Shown here: positions 8,847 through 17,527 of the stretch, piece by piece | How positions within the stretch are numbered: position 1 is the first letter of the stretch | Layout: each line of letters starts with the position of its first letter | Source of the DNA: Mesobacillus jeotgali | Lineage (GTDB): Bacteria > Bacillota > Bacilli > Bacillales > Cytobacillaceae | Assembly (NCBI RefSeq): GCF_002874535.1 | Contig: NZ_CP025025.1 | Coordinates: 1,349,526-1,413,525 of the forward strand | Direction of reading: 5' to 3' | DNA length: 64,000 nucleotides | Position numbers and translations under genes: made by a program | The notes under the pieces: generated by a model | What the model was told of the DNA's origin: nothing | What the model saw: only the letters and a program-made list of their open reading frames with translations | Databases searched by the model: none

Positions 8847-9302
8847 ATGAGACTGCGTCAGCCTATGCCTGAAATATCCGGAGCCACTGAATGGTTAAAT
8901 GGAGAGTTTACCAGGAATCAGCTGGTTGGTGAAAATCCGGCATTGATTCATTTTTGGTCGATCAGCTGCCATCTATGCAAGGTCGCGATGCCATCGGTGA
9001 ATGAACTTCGTGACAATTATAAAGATCGACTGAATGTAATGGCTGTCCATATGCCCAGATCCGATAAAGACATGAATATGGAAGAAATCAAAAAAGTAGC
9101 AGCAGAACATCAGATTTCACAGCCCATATTCATTGATGATGAACATAAACTGACAGCTGCCTTTGAAAACCAATATGTCCCTGCTTACTATCTTTTTGAC
9201 AGAAACGGTCTGTTAAGACATTTCCAGGCTGGCGGCAGCGGACTGAAGATGCTGGAAAAGCGCGTGGACAGGGTACTCGAAGAAATGGAAAAGGAAGAAT
9301 AA
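8847..9302 (+). CDS. ykuV: Thioredoxin-like thiol-disulfide oxidoreductase YkuV
   Basis: A 151-residue cytosolic thioredoxin-fold protein with no signal peptide. The active site WSISCHLCK (CHLC) follows the first strand LIHFW, and the cis-proline loop is YVPAYYLFD. The sequence is very close to B. subtilis YkuV, a thiol-disulfide isomerase/reductase-like protein of the TlpA/ResA fold. The ATG at 8847 follows AAGAGGTG; an in-frame GTG overlapping that site is rejected. It lies downstream of dapL as in B. subtilis (ykuS-U are missing between them). A 52-bp tandem array starts about 20 bases after the stop. Confidence 0.9.
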   Translation: MRLRQPMPEISGATEWLNGEFTRNQLVGENPALIHFWSISCHLCKVAMPSVNELRDNYKDRLNVMAVHMPRSDKDMNMEEIKKVAAEHQISQPIFIDDEHKLTAAFENQYVPAYYLFDRNGLLRHFQAGGSGLKMLEKRVDRVLEEMEKEE

Positions 9303-9641
9303 AGGGAAGCTTTCTTATTCTAATGGACACATTTCTTTAGAGAGAGCACGAGTTTGTCCAATAGAGGCCGTCTAATGGACACATTTCATAATAAAGGTGA
9401 CGAATTTGTCCGATAGAGATGTTCTAACGGACACATTACTTAATAAAGACGCCGGGTTTGTCCGATAGAGGCCGTCTAATGGACACATTACTTCATAAAG
9501 GCGCCGAGTTTGTCCGATAGAGGCCTTCTAACGGACACATTACTTCATAAAGACCCCGGGTTTGTCCGATAGAGGCCGTCTAACCGACGCATTACTTCAT
9601 AAAGATCACAAGTTTGTCCGTTAGAGTAATTCTAACGGACA
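9303..9641. repeat. 52-bp tandem array, family I (six units)
   Basis: TGTC occurs at 9355, 9407, 9459, 9511, 9563 and 9615, each exactly 52 bases apart. GACA (GACG once) sits 23 bases after each, plus an extra one at 9326. Within a unit, TGTCCGATAGA and TCTAAYGGACA form an imperfect hairpin around GGCCG; the 25-base linker reads about CATTACTTCATAAAG plus a variable GC-rich part. The last unit is a perfect 11-base palindrome arm pair. Linkers are conserved, so this is not a CRISPR array. No open reading frame explains the periodicity. Confidence 0.95.
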
Positions 9642-9658
9642 TTTTCACATTCATAACT

Positions 9659-9859
9659 ATGGGAGCTGCTCTTTACCTTTTAATATCAGATAATTCACAT
9701 ATACAAAAAAATAAAAAAATTCTAACAAAGTACTGGAAAAATATTTCGAAACTCGATATATTAATGTATACGTGCATTTCTTTTTACCATGCTCTATTCG
9801 TAAACTTTGTTGCTATCTCAACCTGTATAAATGCTATTTTGGTTCAGAAGTCTTCTTGA
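9659..9859 (+). pseudogene. Truncated membrane-protein fragment next to the array
   Basis: A 66-residue open frame from the first ATG, continuing in frame back into the last repeat unit at 9614. It contains two hydrophobic stretches (GAALYLLIS and a FVNFVAISTCINAIL region) and a lysine-rich link, like a piece of a small integral membrane protein. There is no ribosome binding site at the ATG and the beginning seems to be replaced by the repeat array. It is probably a gene remnant; it could also be chance. Confidence 0.3.
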
Positions 9860-10019
9860 AATAAGCAACGATACCATTATTAATGCGGTGTTAGAGCATG
9901 TACGAAAAGACACAAAGAAGGCGGAAACAGCCTTAAATGGGGATGTTAATTAGGATGTGAAAAGAGGAACGAAAATTACTTGCCAAAAGAATCTCTAATT
10001 TTCCAAAGGGGGGAAATGA
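9860..10019. other. Spacer upstream of the ABC exporter operon
   Basis: No gene seen. It ends in AAGGGGGGAAATGA, the binding site of the first ABC gene. No clear promoter could be fixed. Confidence 0.5.
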
Positions 10020-11768
10020 ATGGAGACATTCAAAAAGTTAAAGGAATATTATTGGCCTTTTAAAAATTATTTCATATGGTCAATATTATTTATGTTGGTT
10101 GTAACAGCTATCACAGTCGTTTATCCGATGATTCTGCAGCTTACCATTGATGAAGCAGTCATTGGAGGTCGCTATGATTTGATTCCGCTTCTGGCTGCAG
10201 GCTTTGTAGGGTCAATGGTCGTGAAAGGAATCTGTACTTACATTTATCAATATACAGGGGACCTGTTCGGGATTCACTCTGTCTATAAGCTGAGAAACTC
10301 TCTATATGAAAAGCTTCAGTTCCTTTCGTTCCGGTATTACGATAATGCGAAGACAGGAGATTTAATGTCAAGGCTTACTGCAGATGTAGAAGGCTTCCGC
10401 TTCTTCCTAAGCTTTGGCTTCTCTGAGTTGATTCGTTTTGTCCTCTTAATTGGAATTAGCTTTTCTGTTATGTTCTATTATTCTATTTCATTGACTTTTG
10501 TGACACTCGCGACACTGCCTTTTCTTGCGGTAGTTGTATATAAGTTTGACAGGGCAGTCCACCCGGCGTTCAGGGGCATAAGAAAATCGTTTGGGAAACT
10601 GAATACAAAAGTCCAGGAGAATATCAGCGGAATCAACACGGTAAAATCTCTTTCTCGCGAAGATTATGAGATTGGCAGATTCAATGATTCGAATGGAAAT
10701 TATAAAGATCAATACTTATTCACTTCAGAAATTTGGGCGAAGTATTTCCCATTAATGGAGTTCTTGGGGAATTTGAGTGTTGTCCTGCTTTTAGGTTATG
10801 GCGGTTTCCTTGTTATGAATGATTCCTTACTCCCTGGGGAGTTGGTGGCTTTTTACAGTCTCGTTTGGTACATTATGTGGCCAATCATGAATCTCGGTTT
10901 CGTTGTTAATCTATTTTCCCAATCAAAAGCTTCGGGTGAAAGATTGTTAGAAATACTTGAGGCTGATGAGGAGATTGAAGAGAAGCGTGGAGCCTTAAAA
11001 ATTGAAAAGCTTTCAGGAGATGTAGAGTTCAATAATGTAACACTCCGGTATGGTGATGACGAAAATGAAGCTTTATACAATATAACGTTTAAAGCTCGTC
11101 CTGGACAGACAATTGGGCTGATTGGATCGACAGGGTCAGGAAAAACAAGCATTACCCAGCTTATGACAAGGTTTTACGAGCCAGTCGAAGGCCAGGTGTT
11201 GGTCGATGGTCTGGATGTAAAGGACTATTCAATTCGATCACTTCGCAGCAATATAGGGATTGTGCTACAGGAATCCTTCCTATTTTCTTCCTCAATCAAA
11301 GCTAATATTTCTTATGGCAATCCTGAAGCTACAATGGAGGAAATCATTGCTGCAGCAAAACGTGCACAGGCACATAGTTTCATTATGGAGCTCCCGGATG
11401 GGTACGATACGATTTTGGGGGAAAGAGGAATGGGGCTCTCTGGAGGCCAAAAGCAAAGAATTGCGATTGCAAGGGCGATTTGTGTCAATCCAAGTATTTT
11501 AATTCTTGATGATGCCACAAGTGCAGTAGATATGGAAACTGAATTCAAGATCCAACAAGCATTACTGGAAGTTATGAAGGGACGAACGACCTTCATCATT
11601 GCACACCGTATTTCTTCCCTGAAGCATGCGGATGAAATTCTCGTGCTTGAAAATGGGTCAATTGCTGAGCGAGGAACCCATGAACAACTGATTAAGAATG
11701 GTGGAACATATCAAAAAATTTATGATATTCAATTCAAAGACCGCGAAAAGGTATCGCAAACTGGTTGA
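10020..11768 (+). CDS. Heterodimeric ABC exporter half-transporter, degenerate-site subunit
   Basis: A 582-residue half-transporter: six-helix exporter domain (about 1-310) and nucleotide-binding domain (about 335-575). Walker A GSTGSGKTS is at 369-377, Q-loop VLQESFLF at about 415, canonical signature LSGGQ at 473-477, and Walker B ILILDDATS with Asp498 where the catalytic Glu normally stands; the H-loop is IIAHRIS. The Glu-to-Asp change marks the subunit that forms the non-hydrolysing site in heterodimeric exporters of the BmrCD, LmrCD and TM287/288 type. It is followed by its partner gene. Likely a drug or lipid exporter; the B. subtilis YfiB/YfiC pair is a plausible relative. Substrate unknown. 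Confidence 0.9.
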   Translation: METFKKLKEYYWPFKNYFIWSILFMLVVTAITVVYPMILQLTIDEAVIGGRYDLIPLLAAGFVGSMVVKGICTYIYQYTGDLFGIHSVYKLRNSLYEKLQFLSFRYYDNAKTGDLMSRLTADVEGFRFFLSFGFSELIRFVLLIGISFSVMFYYSISLTFVTLATLPFLAVVVYKFDRAVHPAFRGIRKSFGKLNTKVQENISGINTVKSLSREDYEIGRFNDSNGNYKDQYLFTSEIWAKYFPLMEFLGNLSVVLLLGYGGFLVMNDSLLPGELVAFYSLVWYIMWPIMNLGFVVNLFSQSKASGERLLEILEADEEIEEKRGALKIEKLSGDVEFNNVTLRYGDDENEALYNITFKARPGQTIGLIGSTGSGKTSITQLMTRFYEPVEGQVLVDGLDVKDYSIRSLRSNIGIVLQESFLFSSSIKANISYGNPEATMEEIIAAAKRAQAHSFIMELPDGYDTILGERGMGLSGGQKQRIAIARAICVNPSILILDDATSAVDMETEFKIQQALLEVMKGRTTFIIAHRISSLKHADEILVLENGSIAERGTHEQLIKNGGTYQKIYDIQFKDREKVSQTG

Positions 11769-11848
11769 GATAAAACGTTATAAGATTGATATCTGTTCGT
11801 CATTTTAGGCATAGCACCAGTTATCTACAATGTACAGGGGGGAAGGTT

Positions 11849-11934
11849 TTGAGCAATAAAAGAAACTCTCAAGTTTTGAAAAGGTTCCATTATTCTAATG
11901 ACCAGGTTATTGATAGCCTTTTAACTGGAAGCAG
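11849..11934 (+). other. Out-of-frame N-terminal coding segment of the second ABC gene
   Basis: From a TTG at 11849, six bases after a GGGGGG binding site, an open frame reads SNKRNSQVLKRFHYSNDQ, which looks like the cytoplasmic lead-in of an ABC exporter subunit. It then runs out of frame with the following FGYMLPYKK segment; the reading frame must slip back by one base around 11915-11925 to join them. The frame used from 11935 has a TAG at 11914 and no binding site of its own. This suggests a one-base deletion, a sequence error, or translational coupling. Confidence 0.6.
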
Positions 11935-13665
11935 ATGTCAAGGCTTTTCGGTTATATGCTGCCATACAAGAAGAATCTTGTTCCGCTTTCGATTGCCATG
12001 GTATTGATCACGACAGCGGTAAGGCTGGTTATTCCAATTTTGATCGGTATATACACGCTGGATAGAGCAGTAAAAAACAAAGATGCCACCATGCTTTTCT
12101 GGCTCGTCGCGCTAATAGGAGGACTGTATACGGCTTCCTATGTCGCAAATATATTCAGGATACGCTGGATGAACCAATTGGGCCAAAATGTGATATATGA
12201 TTTGCGAAAACACTTATTCACACATGTGCAAAATCTCTCCCATCGCTTTTTTGACCAGCGCTCAGCAGGGTCCATACTTGTGCGGATCATGAATGATATC
12301 AATTCCCTCCAGGAATTATTCACTAACGGTGTCATCAACTTACTGATGGACATCGTTCTGCTGATTGGTATTTTCTTTATTTTGTTCTCGTTAAGTCCTC
12401 AGCTTACACTGGCAATCATGATTATTTTACCGATCATGTTCTTGATTTCTACAAAGTTGAGAAAAAATATCAGACGTTCCTGGCAGGATGTCCGCATGAA
12501 ACAATCGAAGTTAAACTCCCACTTGAATGAAAGTATCCAGGGGATCAGGGTTACACAATCTTTTACTCAGGAAAAGGAAAACATGGCGTTTTTTGACGGA
12601 GTCAATGATGAGACCTTCCAAAGCTGGAAATCTGCTTCACAGAAAAATGCGATGTTCCGTCCGATGGTGGAATTGACGAACGCGCTTGGAACAGCTGTCT
12701 TGATTTGGTATGGAGCGAGTTTAATCCAAGATGGAACAATCTCAATTGGTGTGTTCGTCTCATTTGCCTTTTATCTTGGTATGTTCTGGGAACCAATCTC
12801 AAGACTGGGCCAGGTATATAACCAGTTATTGATGGGAATGGCTTCATCGGAACGTATCTTTGAATTTCTTGATGAAAAGCCAATTGTTTCTGAGGCAAAT
12901 CATCCGGTTGAACTTGAGGATATGCGAGGTGAAATTAAATTTGAAAAAGTGGTCTTTTCATACGATGACAAGCGAACAGCGCTTAAGGGGATCAGCCTCG
13001 AAATGAAGGCGGGACAGACGGTTGCCCTCGTTGGTCATACAGGGTCCGGGAAGACGACAATCGCAAATTTGATCAGCCGGTTCTATGATCCAACCTCGGG
13101 AAGGGTATTGGTTGACGATCATGACCTAAAAGAAGTCTCGATAGGCAGTCTAAGGAAGCATATCAGTATTGTTTTACAGGATACCTTTATTTTTTCTGGA
13201 ACGATATACGATAACATTCTTTTTGGCAGGCCGGATGCAACAGAAGAAGAAGTAAGAGCTGCGGCTGAAGCGGTAGGGGCGTCAGAGTTCATCAAGAAAT
13301 TGCCGAATGGATATAAAACAGAAGTGGAAGAGAGGGGAAATATCCTTTCAGTCGGTGAAAGACAACTGCTTTCCTTTGCAAGGGCATTGCTAGCCAATCC
13401 AAGGATCCTGATCATGGATGAAGCGACGGCAAGCATCGACACAGAAACTGAAGTGAAGATCCAAAAGGCATTGAAAACCCTGTTGAAAGGGAGAACGGCA
13501 ATCATAATTGCTCACAGACTGTCGACAATCAGGGAAGCAGATAATATCTTCGTGCTAGAGAATGGGATGATCATCGAGCGAGGCAATCATGCTCAGCTCA
13601 TGGAGCTCGAGGGAGAATATCATGATCTTGTCAAAGCGCAATTCAATATGCTAGATGCAGTGTAA
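11935..13665 (+). CDS. Heterodimeric ABC exporter half-transporter, catalytic-site subunit
   Basis: As read from ATG 11935, 576 residues: exporter membrane domain (about 1-300) and nucleotide-binding domain (about 325-570). Walker A GHTGSGKTT is intact, Walker B IMDEATASID keeps the catalytic Glu496, but the signature is LSVGE at 471-475 instead of LSGGQ. Combined with the partner's Asp for Glu, one composite ATP site is intact and the other is degenerate, as expected for a heterodimer. The true N-terminus probably lies upstream at TTG 11849 but is separated by an apparent one-base frameshift; the transmembrane and ATPase parts are complete. It forms an operon with the preceding gene. Confidence 0.87.
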   Translation: MSRLFGYMLPYKKNLVPLSIAMVLITTAVRLVIPILIGIYTLDRAVKNKDATMLFWLVALIGGLYTASYVANIFRIRWMNQLGQNVIYDLRKHLFTHVQNLSHRFFDQRSAGSILVRIMNDINSLQELFTNGVINLLMDIVLLIGIFFILFSLSPQLTLAIMIILPIMFLISTKLRKNIRRSWQDVRMKQSKLNSHLNESIQGIRVTQSFTQEKENMAFFDGVNDETFQSWKSASQKNAMFRPMVELTNALGTAVLIWYGASLIQDGTISIGVFVSFAFYLGMFWEPISRLGQVYNQLLMGMASSERIFEFLDEKPIVSEANHPVELEDMRGEIKFEKVVFSYDDKRTALKGISLEMKAGQTVALVGHTGSGKTTIANLISRFYDPTSGRVLVDDHDLKEVSIGSLRKHISIVLQDTFIFSGTIYDNILFGRPDATEEEVRAAAEAVGASEFIKKLPNGYKTEVEERGNILSVGERQLLSFARALLANPRILIMDEATASIDTETEVKIQKALKTLLKGRTAIIIAHRLSTIREADNIFVLENGMIIERGNHAQLMELEGEYHDLVKAQFNMLDAV

Positions 13666-13671
13666 ATGTAG

Positions 13672-13700
13672 AAAGCCTTCTTTGTGAAGGCTTTTTTTTT
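13672..13700 (+). terminator. Terminator of the ABC exporter operon
   Basis: AAGCCTTC / GAAGGCTT around TTTGT, then nine T. Confidence 0.85.
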
Positions 13701-13959
13701 GTGATTAAATTAGAAGCGATTCTAGGTCGTGATGAACAGCAAAGAGGACATATGGCCTAGATGTGACCAGTCCTTTTATTTCGGTCACAAGAAGAGTGAT
13801 TATGTGCCAAAGAAGAGAGCGTTTATGATATTTCGCGGTTAGAAATAGAGTCAACATATAACTGAAAAAACTGTAGCGACCACTTGATCAAGCAATCTGT
13901 AACTTTTTAACAGAGTTACCGTCAAATTCATAAATAGAAGTGTTCAAGGGGGCTTTTCA
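13701..13959. other. Spacer, no gene seen
   Basis: About 260 bases between the ABC operon terminator and the DUF4349 lipoprotein gene. No convincing reading frame, hairpin or promoter was found. Confidence 0.5.
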
Positions 13960-14910
13960 TTGTTAAAGAAGATGTTTTTAATGGGTCTTATGTTTATTTT
14001 CCTACTTGGCGGCTGCAGCGGCGGCATGTCACAGGAAGATAGTAAGATGAGTTCTGAAGGTGATATGAATTCTGCTTCTGACATGGAAAATGTGAGTGAG
14101 GATATTGGTTTTTCGGAAGATGAAAAACAAGTTGCTGATGCTGGAGAGAAATCGAAAGCAGAGGGTCAAGCCAGCCAAGAGATAGATGAATCAGCTGCTC
14201 AGCGGATGGTCATCTTTAATGCAGAAATGGATATCAGAGTGGATAACTTTGAAAAAGCGCGAAATGCTCTCGAACAGAAAGCAAAAGCGTACAATGGATA
14301 TATTGTACAGTCCAATTCAAATCGATATGATGGCGAACAGCAAAGTGGCACGATGACGTTCAGGATTCCCCAGGAGCATTTTAATGCGTTCTTGAATGAT
14401 GCTGAGGGTCTTTCAGTCCAAGTAAACAATCGCCACGTAAGCGGGCAGGACGTTACAGAGGAGTATGTTGACCTGGAATCACGGTTGAAATCAAAGAAGG
14501 CTGTTGAAGCAAGACTGCTCGATTTCATGAAGCAAGCGCAAAAAACTGAGGATCTATTAAAGATCTCATCCGACTTAGCGGATGTCCAAGAACAGATTGA
14601 ACAAATAGCGGGCAGAAAGAAGTTCCTCGAAAACCAGACAGCACTTTCGACTGTAACCATCACCCTGCAAGAAAATGAAGTGCCAGTCCCTAAAATAGAT
14701 AATGACAAACTGAACACCTGGCAGAAAATAAAAAAGCAGTTTGCTGATAATATTAACTTCTTGCTGGCAGCAGGTTCTGGAATCGTTGTATTCCTGATTG
14801 GAAACCTTCCAATCCTTTTAATAGTAGGAGGAATTATTGCTGTTATCATTTTCTATATTAGAAGGAAGGCAGGTACAAGACAAAATAGCAATATTGATTC
14901 AAATAGCTAA
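13960..14910 (+). CDS. DUF4349 lipoprotein with C-terminal membrane anchor
   Basis: A 316-residue protein starting at TTG after AAGGGGG. The N-terminus is a lipoprotein signal with lipobox LLGGC (Cys19). A low-complexity acidic/Ser-Met linker (20-80) leads to a folded DUF4349-like domain (about 85-250; MDIRVDNFEKARNALEQKA, TMTFRIPQEHF, DVTEEYVDLESRLKSK), which is partly coiled coil. A hydrophobic region near 265-300 and a KAGTRQ tail anchor the C-terminus. The family is often found in stress-sensing or anti-sigma-like envelope proteins, but no sigma gene is adjacent. Function unknown. Confidence 0.85.
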   Translation: MLKKMFLMGLMFIFLLGGCSGGMSQEDSKMSSEGDMNSASDMENVSEDIGFSEDEKQVADAGEKSKAEGQASQEIDESAAQRMVIFNAEMDIRVDNFEKARNALEQKAKAYNGYIVQSNSNRYDGEQQSGTMTFRIPQEHFNAFLNDAEGLSVQVNNRHVSGQDVTEEYVDLESRLKSKKAVEARLLDFMKQAQKTEDLLKISSDLADVQEQIEQIAGRKKFLENQTALSTVTITLQENEVPVPKIDNDKLNTWQKIKKQFADNINFLLAAGSGIVVFLIGNLPILLIVGGIIAVIIFYIRRKAGTRQNSNIDSNS

Positions 14911-14911
14911 C

Positions 14912-14945
14912 AAAAAAACCGTTGCGACAATCGCAACGGTTTTTG
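14912..14945. terminator. Bidirectional terminator between DUF4349 gene and rnjA
   Basis: AAACCGTTGCGA / TCGCAACGGTTT stem around CAA with A run on one side and T run on the other; it serves both convergent genes. Confidence 0.9.
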
Positions 14946-14946
14946 C

Positions 14947-16614
14947 TTATACTTCCATGATGATCGGCAGGATCATTGGACGGCGTTTTGTTTTTTCATA
15001 AAGGAAAGGTGCAAGAGTATCAGTGATTTCATTTTTAATTTCGGACCACTGAGTCGTTTTTCTTTCCATCACTTTATTCAAGTGCTTATTGATTAGGCTC
15101 TGCGCATCATTGATCAAGTCACCGGACTCTCTCATGTAGACAAATCCACGTGAGATCAGGTCTGGACCTGCTGCTATTTTGAACTCCTTCATATTGATGC
15201 TAACCACAACAACTACAAGGCCTTCCTCGGAAAGGATTCGGCGGTCGCGAAGAACGATGTTTCCGATATCGCCAACCCCGCTTCCATCAATGTAAACATT
15301 GCCGGAAGGAATCTTCCCAGCGACGCTAACTTCATTATCGCCAAGAGCAAGTACTTCACCGTTATCCATGATGAAGCAGTTCTCTTCAGGGACCCCACAA
15401 TCAGTAGCAAGTTTCGAATGCATCTTCTGCATGCGGTATTCACCATGGATTGGCATGAAGTATTTTGGTTTGATCAGGCGAAGCATCAATTTCTGTTCTT
15501 CCTGACCACCATGACCTGAAGTATGGATGTCATTCAATGATCCGTGGATAACATCAGCCCCTGCGCGGGAAAGCATGTTGATGGTCCTGTTAACGCTGAT
15601 GGTGTTACCCGGGATTGGTGAAGATGAGAATACAACAGTATCGCCAGGCTGAATTTGGATTTGGCGGTGAGTACCATTCGCAATCCTTGATAATGCAGCC
15701 ATTGGCTCGCCCTGGCTTCCAGTACAAAGGATTGTAACCTGGTTAGCAGGGAGTCTGTTGATTTGCTGCGCTTCTATGAATGTATCTTTTGGCGCAGTGA
15801 TATAGCCTAGTTCTTGTCCGATATTGATAGCTGATTCCATGCTTCTCCCGAATACTGCAACTTTTCTTCCGTTAGCAACTGCTGCTTCTACTACCTGCTG
15901 CAAGCGATGGATATTGGAAGCGAAAGTAGCGAAGATGATTCGCCCATCCACTTTTCGGAATATATCATGAATGCTTTCGCCAACACGGCGCTCAGACATC
16001 GTGAAATGAGGAACTTCGGCATTCGTGCTGTCCGATAGCAAGCAAAGGACACCTTCTTTGCCTATTTCAGCCATTTTGGTCAAATTGGCTGGCTCGCCTA
16101 CTGGTGTAAAGTCGAACTTGAAATCGCCAGTATGGACGATTTGCCCAGGAGGCGTTTTCACTACGACACCATATGAATCAGGGATACTGTGTGTAGTCCT
16201 GAAGAAAGTGACTGATGTTTTACGGAACTTGATGATATCGTCTTCTTTAATTTCGATCAGTTTTGCTTTTCGCAAAAGTCCATGTTCTTCAAGCTTGTTT
16301 TTGATCAGGCCAAGTGCGAGTTTACCGCCATAAATAGGGACATTGATTTCACGCAGCAAATAAGGAATGCCGCCAATGTGGTCCTCATGTCCATGTGTAA
16401 TGAAAAGGCCTTTGATTTTGTCTTCATTTTTTACCAAGTACGAATAGTCTGGGATAACATAATCGATGCCGAGCAATTCATCCTCTGGGAATTTAATGCC
16501 GGCATCGATCAAGATGATTTCATCCTGGAACTGCACCCCGTAGGTGTTCTTACCGATTTCGCCTAGTCCACCGAGCGCGAAAACGGCTGTTTGGTCATTT
16601 TTAACGAATTTCAT
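14947..16614 (-). CDS. rnjA: Ribonuclease J1
   Basis: A 555-residue endonuclease and 5'-3' exoribonuclease of the beta-CASP metallo-beta-lactamase family, the same length as B. subtilis RnjA. Residues HGHEDH give His74, His76, Asp78 and His79 at the zinc site; further motifs are [17 protein letters not shown], the beta-CASP motif region ([13 protein letters not shown]), and PIHGEYRMQ. It acts in mRNA decay and rRNA maturation with RNase Y and the helicase CshA. The rpoY gene lies 3 bases upstream, so both are co-transcribed, as in B. subtilis. Confidence 0.97.
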   Translation of the reverse strand: MKFVKNDQTAVFALGGLGEIGKNTYGVQFQDEIILIDAGIKFPEDELLGIDYVIPDYSYLVKNEDKIKGLFITHGHEDHIGGIPYLLREINVPIYGGKLALGLIKNKLEEHGLLRKAKLIEIKEDDIIKFRKTSVTFFRTTHSIPDSYGVVVKTPPGQIVHTGDFKFDFTPVGEPANLTKMAEIGKEGVLCLLSDSTNAEVPHFTMSERRVGESIHDIFRKVDGRIIFATFASNIHRLQQVVEAAVANGRKVAVFGRSMESAINIGQELGYITAPKDTFIEAQQINRLPANQVTILCTGSQGEPMAALSRIANGTHRQIQIQPGDTVVFSSSPIPGNTISVNRTINMLSRAGADVIHGSLNDIHTSGHGGQEEQKLMLRLIKPKYFMPIHGEYRMQKMHSKLATDCGVPEENCFIMDNGEVLALGDNEVSVAGKIPSGNVYIDGSGVGDIGNIVLRDRRILSEEGLVVVVVSINMKEFKIAAGPDLISRGFVYMRESGDLINDAQSLINKHLNKVMERKTTQWSEIKNEITDTLAPFLYEKTKRRPMILPIIMEV

Positions 16615-16617
16615 AAA

Positions 16618-16830
16618 TTATTCGATCTCCAATACTTCAAAGTCTTCTTTTTGCTTCTCATACTCAAAATAGTTACCCTCAACTGCCTCGACATATTCAA
16701 TATTATATTGGCGGTCAGCTATTTTTGTCCGTACATCTCTCTCGGAGTCACCTTTTACATAAATAGTTTGCGTTTTCTCGCGAACTGGTACTTGCTTGTT
16801 TGATTCCTGGAAGTAAACTTTAAAAATCAT
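16618..16830 (-). CDS. rpoY: RNA polymerase epsilon subunit
   Basis: A 70-residue protein homologous to B. subtilis YkzG/RpoY: start MIFKVYFQE, then VPVREKTQTIYV, SERDVRTKI and an acidic end (EDFEVLEIE). RpoY is a small auxiliary subunit that binds near the DNA channel of RNA polymerase in Firmicutes. Directly upstream of rnjA with a 3-base gap. The start ATG follows AGGAGAGAG. Confidence 0.93.
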   Translation of the reverse strand: MIFKVYFQESNKQVPVREKTQTIYVKGDSERDVRTKIADRQYNIEYVEAVEGNYFEYEKQKEDFEVLEIE

Positions 16831-17073
16831 TAAAAATCTCTCTCCTTAAATTAACATTTTCTATTTTATAGGCAATTTTCGATGAAACGTTTTGCAGGTT
16901 TATGCGATTCCCGGTCTGGAAAATTCAAAGGTAGACGAACTTTAATAAGTAGGTAAAGCATAATTCTGTCAAAATAATATTCGAAATAAGCCATATATAA
17001 AAATTAACAATGTTTCCATTGTTATTATCCATCCTGCCATGTTTTCCGCTATTAACCAATTTACAATAAGGAA

Positions 17074-17100
17074 GGAGCCCTTCGCAAGTTTGAAGGGCTC
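17074..17100 (-). terminator. Hairpin downstream of the 23-codon ORF
   Basis: GAGCCCTTC / GAAGGGCTC nine-base stem with an eight-base loop just past the stop of the small ORF. There is no good T run in that direction, so it is a terminator or stabiliser candidate. Confidence 0.5.
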
Positions 17101-17106
17101 AAAAAG

Positions 17107-17178
17107 TTAAGCGATTGTTTTTTTTCGAAGCAAATCTTTCCACTGTTTTAAAAGCTTCTTTCTTAGCTTCTTTAACAT
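17107..17178 (-). CDS. Possible 23-residue basic amphipathic peptide
   Basis: A short frame beginning MLKKLRKKLL and continuing KQWKDLL to a basic end, with nine lysines and arginines before the only acidic residue and a clear i, i+3/4 leucine pattern. AAGGAG lies 10 bases upstream of the ATG, a TTTACT-N16-TAAAAT promoter-like pair precedes it at 17202-17229, and a nine-base hairpin follows the stop. These three signals together support a real gene. I do not recognise a family. It could be a small regulatory or membrane-active peptide; a chance frame is not excluded. Confidence 0.5.
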   Translation of the reverse strand: MLKKLRKKLLKQWKDLLRKKTIA

Positions 17179-17201
17179 AGTGGATCATCTCCTTAGTTCT
17201 T

Positions 17202-17229
17202 ATTTTAAACTATCCTTGTCCAAAGTAAA
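17202..17229 (-). promoter_or_regulatory. Promoter-like sequence of the 23-codon ORF
   Basis: On the minus strand TTTACT and TAAAAT are separated by 16 bases; the start codon is about 25 bases beyond. The remaining spacer up to ykrA (17230-17527) is AT-rich with no other feature that I can support. Confidence 0.45.
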
Positions 17230-17527
17230 GTAAACAAGGAAAAGTTTAGCAAAGATTATTTTTCAAATTCCTATCTTTTTGTTTATATTATATGATGAAA
17301 TAGCAAAATTTTTCATGGTTATTGATGGAATGTCATAAATTGTCATTGTTTTGACACAGTTTTTGTTTTCTAATTTCTGTACACGCACCAGTGAATTTGA
17401 TAGACTACCGTGATTACTACATATAAAAGAAAAGGTTGCTTTCTTTCTGTTTTTAACAAATATTATGAAAAGAGCCTTTGGGGAAAATAAGAAAATACTT
17501 TCAAGAAAAGCATCAAAGGAGAAGATC

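Noticed and set aside
11905-11930. Programmed -1 frameshift signal in the second ABC gene
   Set aside because: No proper X-XXY-YYZ heptamer in the right frame and no stimulatory stem; a plain deletion or coupling is simpler.
14199-14849. Minus-strand frame of 216 codons opposite the DUF4349 gene
   Set aside because: Antisense shadow; Ser/Phe-rich and without a binding site.
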